From Candidatus Marivariicella framensis (GTDB lineage Bacteria; Bacteroidota; Bacteroidia; Flavobacteriales; Flavobacteriaceae): a stretch of 64,000 nucleotides of DNA. Below the pieces are notes generated by a model. The model saw only the letters and a list, made by a program, of their open reading frames with translations, made no database searches and was not told the origin of the DNA. This document shows, one piece after another, positions 26,162 through 34,099 of the stretch; the stretch's first letter is position 1, and every line of letters begins with the position of its first letter. The DNA lies in NCBI GenBank assembly GCA_905182735.1, contig CAJJCT010000008.1, positions 30,975 to 94,974 of the forward strand, given 5' to 3'. The position numbers and the translations under genes were made by a program.

Positions 26162-26667
26162 ATAATATTTTTTAATAATTCGTTTCTAGTATAAGAGTCT
26201 GTTTTTCCAAATTCACCAAAAATTTCAATTAATTTATTAAACCTATAATCAAATATTTCATCAAGTTTTGGTTTTACTATTATAGGATGAAATAATTGAC
26301 CTAAAAGGCCAAAAGGCAACTTATAATCAATGACATCTTCCATTTCCACACCACCTTCAATTTCTTTTATGAAATGCTTGTGATGCCATAATGAATAGGG
26401 GCCAAACCTTTGTTCATCAACAAAATATACTCCATGTTTGACATGAGTTATTTCAGTAATCCATTTTGTTGGTATTCCTAGGATAGGAGTGACTATGTAT
26501 TGTATGATTTGACCTGCAAATATTTTTTTTTCTGACCCACCAAGGATTTTGAAGCCCATATAATCTGGGGTTATGATTTTTAGATTTTTTGGATCTGACA
26601 GAAATTCCCATGCTTTATCAATAGATATAGGTAGCTTTTGAGACGCGGTTTTTGTGTAAACTTTCAT
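26158..26667 (-). CDS. SRPBCC-family ligand-binding protein
   Basis: I start at ATG 26667 (MKVYTKTASQKLPISIDKAW), 169 residues, because a perfect -7 box (26680-26687) overlaps the alternative ATG at 26682. The fold is START/polyketide-cyclase-like: N-terminal strand, helix AWEFLSDPKNLKIITPDY, then strands and a long C-terminal helix. In flavobacteria this protein is found with an SDR and a photolyase; here the SDR is adjacent (4-bp overlap) but the photolyase is 28 kb away. Function unknown, possibly binding a hydrophobic ligand. Confidence 0.82.
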   Translation of the reverse strand: MKVYTKTASQKLPISIDKAWEFLSDPKNLKIITPDYMGFKILGGSEKKIFAGQIIQYIVTPILGIPTKWITEITHVKHGVYFVDEQRFGPYSLWHHKHFIKEIEGGVEMEDVIDYKLPFGLLGQLFHPIIVKPKLDEIFDYRFNKLIEIFGEFGKTDSYTRNELLKNII

Positions 26668-26679
26668 GAAAAATTTTAA

Positions 26680-26687
26680 CAAATATA
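26680..26687 (-). promoter_or_regulatory. Promoter -7 box for the SRPBCC-SDR pair
   Basis: On the minus strand TATATTTG, an exact TAnnTTTG match. It covers the first candidate ATG of the SRPBCC gene, so translation should begin at the next in-frame ATG, leaving a very short leader. The upstream TTG is at a short 14-bp spacing. Confidence 0.45.
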
Positions 26688-26992
26688 CTAGATGTCGTTA
26701 TCAATTTTCAATAATTTTTCTATTTTTAAAATTAAGATTAAAGAGTTTATTATTGATATAGTACGGTTATTATGTATTAGTATAGAGTTTTCTATAGTCA
26801 AAAAAAGCATTGATATTTTTTGGTAGATAATAAAGCGTAATGATTACCAATCAAATTAATTAAATATGAAAGCCAAACAACAAAACTGAAACTATAATTA
26901 GCTGTCATTATATAAAAATATTAATTAATCCTTAATTGGGGTAAACATAGAAATATAGTTATTAAATTTACATATAAATAAAAATTAAAGAC
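26688..26992. other. Intergenic region between SRPBCC and DUF2911 genes
   Basis: About 300 bp of A/T-rich sequence between divergent genes. I see one short palindrome (TATAGA-GTTT-TCTATA near 26780), no coding frame of note and no RNA structure. It should hold the promoters for both flanking genes; the plus-strand one is not identifiable with confidence. Confidence 0.5.
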
Positions 26993-27829
26993 ATGAAAAA
27001 AAATCTATTATTGTTATTATTTGTTCCATTTTACAATTTGGCTCAAGTAGTCTCTCCTCAACCGAGTCCTTCTGCTACAATTAATCAAACTGTTGGTCTT
27101 ACTGATATTAAAATTGAATATTCAAGACCTGCAATGCGCGGTAGAGAAGTTATGGGTAATTTAGTTCCATATGGAGAATTATGGAGAACTGGTGCAAATG
27201 CAAACACAAAAATTAGTTTTTCAGATCCAGTAACAATTGCTGGTATTGAAATACCTGAAGGAACATATGCTTTATTTACTCGTCCTGGAAAAGAAATGTG
27301 GGAAGTATTTTTTTATAAGAAAAGTGATAATTGGGGACTTGTGAAGGATTGGGATGCAACTCAAATTGCTGTAGTATCTGAGTCAAAAGCAACTAAAACA
27401 AATGAAATTATAGGATCTTTTACTATTCAACTGGAAAATTTAACAAATAATAATGCAGAGCTTACTATTTCATGGGAAAATACAAAGGTTACGACTTTAA
27501 TAGAGGTTCCTACTGTTAAAAAAACAATGGCGTCTATAGATAAAGCATTGTCAAATAATCCTAAGGCTTCAGATTATTACAGTTCTGCAGTATATTTTTT
27601 AAATAGCGAATTAGACCTTAAACAAGCTAAAAATTGGATGGAAACTGCAATTGATAAAGGAAATAATAAATACTTTCATTTAAGACAGTATTCATTAATT
27701 TTAGCAGGTTTAGGTGAGAATGAGGCTGCTATTGAAGCTGCTAAAAAATCATATGAACTAGCTGAAATAGCTGGGAATAATGATTATTTAAAAATGAATA
27801 AAGAATCTATTGAGCAATGGTCAAAATAG
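26993..27829 (+). CDS. DUF2911 family secreted protein with TPR-like tail
   Basis: 278 residues with a signal peptide (residues 1-17, ending YNLAQ). The DUF2911 domain (about 20-165) includes the conserved IEYSRPAMRGREVMG and the GELWRTGANANTKI region. The C-terminal part (about 175-278) is helical and TPR-like (WMETAIDKGNNKYFHLRQYS; ENEAAIEAAKKSYELA). Function unknown, probably periplasmic. It is a single gene followed by a strong terminator. Confidence 0.88.
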   Translation: MKKNLLLLLFVPFYNLAQVVSPQPSPSATINQTVGLTDIKIEYSRPAMRGREVMGNLVPYGELWRTGANANTKISFSDPVTIAGIEIPEGTYALFTRPGKEMWEVFFYKKSDNWGLVKDWDATQIAVVSESKATKTNEIIGSFTIQLENLTNNNAELTISWENTKVTTLIEVPTVKKTMASIDKALSNNPKASDYYSSAVYFLNSELDLKQAKNWMETAIDKGNNKYFHLRQYSLILAGLGENEAAIEAAKKSYELAEIAGNNDYLKMNKESIEQWSK

Positions 27830-27846
27830 ATGAAACTTATATTCTT

Positions 27847-27875
27847 AAACCTCGCTATTTAGCGAGGTTTTTTTT
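27847..27875 (+). terminator. Terminator of the DUF2911 gene, overlapping the end of the opposite symporter gene
   Basis: Stem AAACCTCGCT (27847-27856) and AGCGAGGTTT (27861-27870), loop ATTT, followed by T5. The stem covers the stop and final codons of the minus-strand symporter gene, so this sequence is both coding on one strand and a terminator on the other; the A-run side could also serve the symporter transcript. Confidence 0.85.
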
Positions 27876-29534
27876 ACTTATATTTTGAATTTCTTGTAAT
27901 AGATATGCAATTGTTATAGTTAAAACTGCTCCTATTACATTTAGCCACAGGTAACCAAATTCCTCAAATAAGTAACAATAGATTATTAAGAACTCTGAAA
28001 TTATAGCAGCAAAAAACACTGGATTACTATCTATCTTTTTAAAGAATATTGCAATTAAAAAAATGCCTAAAATTGTTCCGTAAAAAATTGATCCTATAAT
28101 GTTTACTAGTTGAATTAAGTTCTCAAAAAGATTACCATTATATGCGAAAACTATAGCTATTATCCCCCAAATTAAGGTGAATAATTTTGCCATATTAACA
28201 TAGTGATTTTCTGACAGGTTAGGCGTGTGTCTTTTGTATAAGTCAATTAAGGTTGTAGCTGAAAGAGCATTCAGTTCAGAAGCTGTTGAACTCATAGCTG
28301 CTGCAAATATAACAGCTAACAGTAGTCCTATTATTCCATTTGGTAAATGATTGATAATGAACGTTATAAAAACATAATCTTTATCATTAATTGAAGCATC
28401 TTTATTGTTTTTAAGAATTAAATTATTTACTTTTTCTTTTTGTTTTTTGTTATCTAATTCAAGTTTTAAGTAATCTTTTTTTAACTGATCATTTTCAAAA
28501 AACATTGGATTTAGTAAAAGCTCATGCTTTTTATCTTGGGTAAGTTCATATTCCTTTTCAACTTGAAAATAATCGTTTGAAAAATTTGATTTTTTTATTT
28601 CTATTATATTTTTTGAATTAAAATGAATAGGAGGAGTTTCATACTGATAAAACACAAACACTATTACGCCCAGTAAAAGAATAAAAAATTGAAATGGAAC
28701 TTTAAGAAACCCATTCATAATCAACCCCATCTGACTCTCCTTTAAAGACTTTCCAGAAAGATATCGCTGAACTTGACTTTGATCTGTTCCAAAATATGAA
28801 AGTGCAAGGAAAAGACCTCCTGTGATTCCACTCCAGAATGTATATCTACTATTAAGGTCTAGGCTAAAATCTAAAATATTTAATTTCTCATTATAACTAG
28901 CCAATTTAAGAGCCTTAGAAAAATCAATATTTTCAGGCATTTTAATAAGTGCTATCCAAAATGCAGATATTAAACCAATGATAATTATAATCATTTGTTG
29001 CTTTTGAGTCACATTTACAGCATTAGTACCTCCAATTAAAGTGTAAAAGATTACTATAAAGCCAATTAATACTACCAAAATCTTTAAATCCCACCCAAGT
29101 GCTACACTTAAAATTATAGCAGGAGCATATATGGTAATACCAGCCGCTAAGCCTCGTTGAATTAAAAACAAAATAGCAGTTAAAGTTCTAGTTTTTAAGT
29201 CAAACCTGCTTTCTAAAAACTCGTAAGCTGTATAAACATTTAATTTTTGATATACAGGTAAAAAAAACAGGCATATAATTAGCATTGCAAATGGAAGTCC
29301 AAAATAAAATTGAACAAAGCCCATTCCTTCATTATAAGCTTGTCCAGGTGTAGACAAAAAGGTAATTGCACTTGCTTGAGTAGCCATTACTGAAAGACCT
29401 ACAGTCCACCACCTAGCTTTATTATCACCTTTTATATATGATTTAATAGATGAATGATCTTGATTTTTCCAAACACCATAAAAAGCTATAAAAAGTAGAG
29501 TTCCAATTAAAAGAAACCAATCAATAGTTAGCAT
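27855..29534 (-). CDS. Sodium/solute symporter (SSS family)
   Basis: 559 residues with about 13-14 transmembrane helices and the SSS core (WWTVGLSVMATQASAITFLS; YTLIGGTNAVNVTQKQQM; AAAMSSTASELNALSATT). A hydrophilic stretch of about 85 residues (roughly 303-387), rich in K/N/D/E, is inserted between two helices. SSS proteins couple Na+ influx to uptake of sugars, amino acids or carboxylates. In flavobacteria it is coupled to the upstream PIG-L deacetylase, suggesting it imports an amidated sugar product (inference). Its ATG overlaps by one base the stop of a 33-residue membrane microprotein. Confidence 0.9.
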   Translation of the reverse strand: MLTIDWFLLIGTLLFIAFYGVWKNQDHSSIKSYIKGDNKARWWTVGLSVMATQASAITFLSTPGQAYNEGMGFVQFYFGLPFAMLIICLFFLPVYQKLNVYTAYEFLESRFDLKTRTLTAILFLIQRGLAAGITIYAPAIILSVALGWDLKILVVLIGFIVIFYTLIGGTNAVNVTQKQQMIIIIIGLISAFWIALIKMPENIDFSKALKLASYNEKLNILDFSLDLNSRYTFWSGITGGLFLALSYFGTDQSQVQRYLSGKSLKESQMGLIMNGFLKVPFQFFILLLGVIVFVFYQYETPPIHFNSKNIIEIKKSNFSNDYFQVEKEYELTQDKKHELLLNPMFFENDQLKKDYLKLELDNKKQKEKVNNLILKNNKDASINDKDYVFITFIINHLPNGIIGLLLAVIFAAAMSSTASELNALSATTLIDLYKRHTPNLSENHYVNMAKLFTLIWGIIAIVFAYNGNLFENLIQLVNIIGSIFYGTILGIFLIAIFFKKIDSNPVFFAAIISEFLIIYCYLFEEFGYLWLNVIGAVLTITIAYLLQEIQNISKKNLAK

Positions 29535-29635
29535 TAGCTATAATTTTTCATTATTCCATAAAATATAAACCAGTAAAAAATATTTACTCCAATTAGCAAG
29601 GCATACGTTTGATTTTTCATCTTATTCATGTCCAT
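29534..29635 (-). CDS. 33-residue single-pass membrane microprotein between PIG-L and the symporter
   Basis: A short frame on the minus strand encodes 33 residues: a basic N-terminus (MDMNKMKNQ), one hydrophobic segment (YALLIGVNIFYWFIFYGIM) and a short basic end (KNYS). It begins inside the last codons of the PIG-L gene and its TAA shares one base with the symporter ATG, so it fills the 87-bp gap exactly and links the two genes. That fit, plus a clean transmembrane profile, favours a real gene; the ATG at 29629 is an alternative start. It may be a symporter subunit or just a translational coupler. Not tested for conservation. Confidence 0.55.
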   Translation of the reverse strand: MDMNKMKNQTYALLIGVNIFYWFIFYGIMKNYS

Positions 29636-32093
29636 AGTTTATTAGGTTAACAAATAGTCTGTAAGCTCCTGGAACTCCTGCAGGTAATTCTCTGAAAAAA
29701 CTAAGACCAGTATAAATTATTTTACCCTTACCGTATGATGCAACTAGTAAGCTTCCTCTTTTTTTTGATTCATTAATATCATTCATTTCTAAAAGAGGTT
29801 CGAAATTTTCATCCCAATAGTTTGGAAAATATAAACCTCGTTCCTGCACCCAATATTTGAAATCATTATTTTCAATTTTATTAGGGTAATTAAATATTGA
29901 ATGAGATTTATTTAAAAAATGAATTTTTGAATTTTCATCTGTAACCCTATCTCTTGAAATTTTTAATTTATAGGGAGTAATATTATTTGTTTTTAATCCT
30001 CTACTGGTATTATATTGAATAACTAAAGTTCCTCCATTTTTTACATAATCCCATAAAATCTCGTTTTTAAAACTTAATTCGTCAATAACATTAAATGCTC
30101 TAATACCTATTACTATTGTTTTAAAACTTAAAAGATTCTCTAAAATTATTTTAGAGGGATCAATATCAACTACCTCTATTCCAATATTTTCTAATGTTTC
30201 AGGTATTTTATCTCCTACACCCATTAAATACCCAATTTTATTAATATTATTTTTCAAATCAATTCCAAAAACTTTAGCAAAACTTGGCTTTACAATGAAT
30301 TGTTTTGGAATATGGGGATAATCAATAGTTATTAGCTGATTAGAGTATTCATTGTTGCTTGAATTAATAATTGGCTTTATAATACCTGAGTTGTTTTTAT
30401 TGCTAGAATAAACTTTGAATAAATAATTTTTTTGTTGATTCTTTTTTGAAATATCAAACAAAAATTGATTCGGCTTGGTTATCCAACCTTCTGGTAATTC
30501 TATACTTAGAGTGCCCTTAACATTATTTTCATGTGCAGTTATTGAAACAGGTATTTGTCTTGGTTTTGAATCAGGAAATATATAAACAGGTTGATCAAGT
30601 TTAACAGTGACTTTTGGCACAATAGTGTAGGGCGTTATCACCTCACCTTGAACAGGATCTGTAATCCTGTTATTTGCATCAACAATCATATTTAATTCTG
30701 TACCATTTATTTCTAGCTTTATTTCAGCTTTTATGGCTATTGGGGTTTCAGGCAAACCCTTTAGCTCTTGATTGTCTACTTGATACATTCCTAGCGTGCC
30801 TTCTTTAGTTAGCCAGTAAGGTGATGAAATTTGATCACCTGTAGTTATATCTAATTTTTTTTCAAACAAATTATTATTAATTATTGTAGAATTAATTATA
30901 AAATCAGTATTTTTTAATTTCAGATTTTTAATTAAAATACTTGTATTTGATGGGTTAATAATTTTCAGATTAAATATTTCTTTGCTTTTTGGAGTTCCTA
31001 ATATATTTTCACTATTTAATTGAATATTTAATCCCAAACAAAGAGATATTATATTTTTTACTTCATTTAACTTTAAGCTTTTCCAATATCCAATTTCTAA
31101 ACTTTCAATATTTTTATAAATATTAATTAAGTCAGAGATGTTTTTTTCAGGAACTTTAAAGTTAAAGTCATTAAGAAGTCTATCAATTAGGCTTTCAATT
31201 TTATCTCCACCTTTTAATCTGTTCCAACTAATATCAATTCCTTCAAAAGGATTATTTGATGAAACAGACTTTCCTTTTATTAGCTCCATATAACCCCATT
31301 GAGGACCTCCAGGTTTTGGTGATCTTCCAAATCCTTGAGATTTGTGTTGACTTCTACTTTTAGCAGCTATTTGATCATAGGTCAATCCAATCAGAGGATT
31401 AAATTCACTTTGATCAAATTTTAAAAAATTATCTTTTTCAACTTTCATAAAATTTTCCTTACTTCCATAAAAAAACCAGGAAGTGTTAAAAAATAATTTT
31501 TCTGGATTCCAAACTGAAAGTGATTCTAATTGTTCTGGAAAATAATTAACATTTGATGACAGATCAAAAGCTTGGTAGCTTAAAATTGCTGATGACGTAT
31601 GATGTCCATGAGTTGTGCCAGGAGTTCTATGATCAAATCGATTTATAATTATATCAGGTTGTATTGTTCTTATATGTTTAACAATTTGACTTAATAATTC
31701 ATTTTTATCCCAAATATTTAATGTTTCATCTGGATGCTTGGAGAAGCCAAAGTCATTAGCAGTTGTAAATAACTGATTAGCACCATCAATTTTTCTCGCA
31801 GCCAAAAGTTCTTGAGTTCTAATTAAACCTAACGCATCTGTTAATTCAGTCCCTATCCTGTTTTGACCTCCGTCACCTCTTGTTAGCGAAAGATAAGTTG
31901 TTTCAATATGATATTTATTTGAAAAATAAGAAATAAGACTTGTGTTTTCATCGTCTGGATGAGCTCCTATATGTAGTAAACTTCCCAAAACATTTAATTT
32001 TTGAATCTTTGAATATATATCTGAACTATTCTGTGATCTTGCCTGAAAGGCGAATAGTAGAAAAAATAATACTAGCGTAAAAAAGTATTTCAT
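29622..32093 (-). CDS. PIG-L/LmbE-family secreted deacetylase
   Basis: 823 residues with a signal peptide (residues 1-20). The N-terminal PIG-L domain (about 35-260) has the zinc motif IGAHPDDENT (H45, D47, D48) and the second ligand area HGHHTSSAI. A large C-terminal region (about 400-823) contains beta-sandwich-like sequence and ends with a ThuA/glutamine-amidotransferase-like stretch (FKTIVIGIRAFNV; GKIIYTGLSFFRELPAGVPGAYR). PIG-L enzymes remove acetyl groups from GlcNAc-type substrates. It is in an operon with maf and the symporter, so it may process amino sugars outside the cytoplasm. Confidence 0.9.
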   Translation of the reverse strand: MKYFFTLVLFFLLFAFQARSQNSSDIYSKIQKLNVLGSLLHIGAHPDDENTSLISYFSNKYHIETTYLSLTRGDGGQNRIGTELTDALGLIRTQELLAARKIDGANQLFTTANDFGFSKHPDETLNIWDKNELLSQIVKHIRTIQPDIIINRFDHRTPGTTHGHHTSSAILSYQAFDLSSNVNYFPEQLESLSVWNPEKLFFNTSWFFYGSKENFMKVEKDNFLKFDQSEFNPLIGLTYDQIAAKSRSQHKSQGFGRSPKPGGPQWGYMELIKGKSVSSNNPFEGIDISWNRLKGGDKIESLIDRLLNDFNFKVPEKNISDLINIYKNIESLEIGYWKSLKLNEVKNIISLCLGLNIQLNSENILGTPKSKEIFNLKIINPSNTSILIKNLKLKNTDFIINSTIINNNLFEKKLDITTGDQISSPYWLTKEGTLGMYQVDNQELKGLPETPIAIKAEIKLEINGTELNMIVDANNRITDPVQGEVITPYTIVPKVTVKLDQPVYIFPDSKPRQIPVSITAHENNVKGTLSIELPEGWITKPNQFLFDISKKNQQKNYLFKVYSSNKNNSGIIKPIINSSNNEYSNQLITIDYPHIPKQFIVKPSFAKVFGIDLKNNINKIGYLMGVGDKIPETLENIGIEVVDIDPSKIILENLLSFKTIVIGIRAFNVIDELSFKNEILWDYVKNGGTLVIQYNTSRGLKTNNITPYKLKISRDRVTDENSKIHFLNKSHSIFNYPNKIENNDFKYWVQERGLYFPNYWDENFEPLLEMNDINESKKRGSLLVASYGKGKIIYTGLSFFRELPAGVPGAYRLFVNLINYGHE

Positions 32094-32116
32094 TTGTTGA
32101 AGTTAATATTTAAAAA

Positions 32117-32701
32117 TTAGCGATCTATAAGTTTCTTTATTTCATTTAAAACTTCAGTTACCGGAAGGCCAACGACATTTGTATAACTGCCGTTTATCTT
32201 TGAAATCCCCAATAAACCAATTGATTCTTGTATTGCATATGAACCTGCTTTGTCAAGGGGGGCGGCGTTTAATAAGTAATCATCAATTATGGAGTTATTT
32301 AGTTTTTCAAATGTAACTTCAGTTGTTACATCAATACAATAATAATTGTTAAATGTTAAAAACCCTACTGCTGTAATAACTTTATGAGTTTTTCCGGACA
32401 ATGACTTTAGCATTTGTTTTGCATCATCTAAAGATTTTGGTTTACCAAGACATTTATTTTCATGCCACACAATTGTATCAGCCGAAATTACTATTTGATT
32501 TTTATTTATTATTTTTTTAAATGGATTAGATTTTAAACCAGCAATATATCTCGGTATATCCGCTTCTTTTAGGTTTGACGGATAGGTTTCTTCTACATCA
32601 AAAGTTTTAATTTTAAATGGAAACTTAAATAAATTAAAAAAATCTTTTCTTCTGGGAGAATTAGATGCTAATATGATTTCTTTCTTAAAGTTTTCAATCA
32701 T
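32117..32701 (-). CDS. maf: Maf-family nucleotide pyrophosphatase
   Basis: 194 residues, standard for Maf. N-terminal LASNSPRRKDFF is the family signature (SxRR), with the base-catalyst region VISADTIVW and the C-terminal ISKINGSYTNVVGLPV. Maf proteins hydrolyse non-canonical nucleoside triphosphates (dTTP/UTP or modified forms) to monophosphates. It lies 4 bp after kdsC in the DUF2520-kdsC-maf-PIG-L run. Confidence 0.93.
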   Translation of the reverse strand: MIENFKKEIILASNSPRRKDFFNLFKFPFKIKTFDVEETYPSNLKEADIPRYIAGLKSNPFKKIINKNQIVISADTIVWHENKCLGKPKSLDDAKQMLKSLSGKTHKVITAVGFLTFNNYYCIDVTTEVTFEKLNNSIIDDYLLNAAPLDKAGSYAIQESIGLLGISKINGSYTNVVGLPVTEVLNEIKKLIDR

Positions 32702-32705
32702 AGAA

Positions 32706-33221
32706 TTAGTTCGTATACTTCCATTTTTTCTGAACTCGAAGAACTTGTTCTATAATTTCTCTAACACAGCCATTACCTCCATTTTTGTGAGAAATATAAT
32801 CTGCTTTTATTTTAACATCAGTAACTGCGTCTTGAGGACACGAACTTATTCCAACTTTTTCCATAACGGGTATATCAGGTATATCATCTCCCATATAAAG
32901 AATATTATTTGCAGATAATTTGTATTTATTTAATAAGTGATTGTAAGAATCAATTTTATTATGAGAATCCAAGTAAATATCGTTTATACCGAGTTTTTCT
33001 ATTCTTTTTCTGATGGATTCATCTTTTCCACCTGAAATTATTGAGATTTTAAAACCTTTATCAATTGCATATTTCATTGCAAACCCATCTTTGGCATCCA
33101 TTAACCTTAAAATCTCTCCATTTGAGGTAATTAAAAGTTTGCCATCAGTTAAGACGCCATCAACATCAAAAATAAAAGTTGTAATATTTTTTAATCTTAT
33201 TTTGTAATTTTCTTTATTCAT
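32706..33221 (-). CDS. kdsC: KdsC-type HAD phosphatase (3-deoxy-D-manno-octulosonate 8-phosphate phosphatase)
   Basis: 171 residues, the normal cap-less C0 HAD size. Motif I is FIFDVDGVLTDGKL (the nucleophile Asp and acid Asp), motif II ISGGKDESI, motif III/IV YMGDDIPDIPVM. KdsC dephosphorylates KDO-8-phosphate in lipopolysaccharide core synthesis. The start overlaps the DUF2520 gene by 8 bp. Related HAD proteins with other sugar substrates cannot be excluded. Confidence 0.9.
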   Translation of the reverse strand: MNKENYKIRLKNITTFIFDVDGVLTDGKLLITSNGEILRLMDAKDGFAMKYAIDKGFKISIISGGKDESIRKRIEKLGINDIYLDSHNKIDSYNHLLNKYKLSANNILYMGDDIPDIPVMEKVGISSCPQDAVTDVKIKADYISHKNGGNGCVREIIEQVLRVQKKWKYTN

Positions 33222-33957
33222 AGCTGTTTTGTATTGATTTTGTTATTAAATCATAAAGTTTTTTATCATTTAAATCATTAATTAGTTCATTATGAATTTT
33301 TAATGTTTTGTTATCACCCCTTTTTGCGGGTCCAGTTTGAACTATTTTTGGATCATTAATCAATGCTTGATTAATTGTGTTTTTTATAATGGGTTCTAAA
33401 ATAGAGAAGGGAATGTCGTTATTAGTACATATTTTTTTTCCTTTATAAATCATGTGATTCACAAAATTATTAACCCAAACAGCTGACAAATGCAAATTAG
33501 CTCTTTGTATGGAGTTTAAGCACTCGTAGCTCCCCTTTAGGGCTAGAACTAATCTTTTTAAAACAATCAAATCATTTTCACTTTTAGCTTCAATACAAAA
33601 AGGTGTATTTTTAAAAAGTTTATCATTGGATTTTGAAATTGTTTGAACTGGAAATAACACGCCTGATCTAGAATAATTTTTAAATATATTTATTGATGTT
33701 GCACCGGAGCAGTGAACAACAAAAGAATCAGTACTAATAAAATTAAAAAAAGTATCAATTGAATTATCTGATACTGCTAAAATATATAAGTCAGCTTTTT
33801 TAAGATCAGATAATTTATTGATTCTTTTTTCTGGGAATTCATCGTTTATCCAACTTCTTCCGTACCACTCAAGTAACTTAAATTCTTTAAGATTGTCTAT
33901 TGAGTTTGCTAGTTTAGAACCTACATTTCCGTTTCCAATAACAGTGATCTCTAACAT
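33214..33957 (-). CDS. Rossmann-like and DUF2520 domain protein
   Basis: 247 residues. N-terminal Rossmann motif ITVIGNGNVGSKLANSI, NAD(P)-binding-like, with LAVSDNSID and FPVQTISK typical of the family. A C-terminal helical dimerisation domain follows (about 130-247), as in pyrroline-5-carboxylate and 6-phosphogluconate dehydrogenases. The substrate is unknown. It heads the minus-strand run to kdsC, maf and PIG-L. A TACATTTG box (33963-33970) lies only 6 bp from the ATG, which would make the transcript nearly leaderless if real. Confidence 0.88.
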   Translation of the reverse strand: MLEITVIGNGNVGSKLANSIDNLKEFKLLEWYGRSWINDEFPEKRINKLSDLKKADLYILAVSDNSIDTFFNFISTDSFVVHCSGATSINIFKNYSRSGVLFPVQTISKSNDKLFKNTPFCIEAKSENDLIVLKRLVLALKGSYECLNSIQRANLHLSAVWVNNFVNHMIYKGKKICTNNDIPFSILEPIIKNTINQALINDPKIVQTGPAKRGDNKTLKIHNELINDLNDKKLYDLITKSIQNSYE

Positions 33958-34070
33958 AATTTCAAATGTACATAATGTTGTTAATAAACTAATAAATTAA
34001 AAAACAGTAAAAATGTTAAATAAATCATTTTAATAACAACATAGCTGTTTAAAAATCCAGTATCAAAGGG

Positions 34071-34078
34071 TATATTTG
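34071..34078 (+). promoter_or_regulatory. Promoter -7 box of ccsBA
   Basis: TATATTTG exactly matches TAnnTTTG and ends 21 bp before the ccsBA ATG. A -33 TTG is not obvious. Confidence 0.5.
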
Positions 34079-34099
34079 TAATAACAATTTAAGATATAA

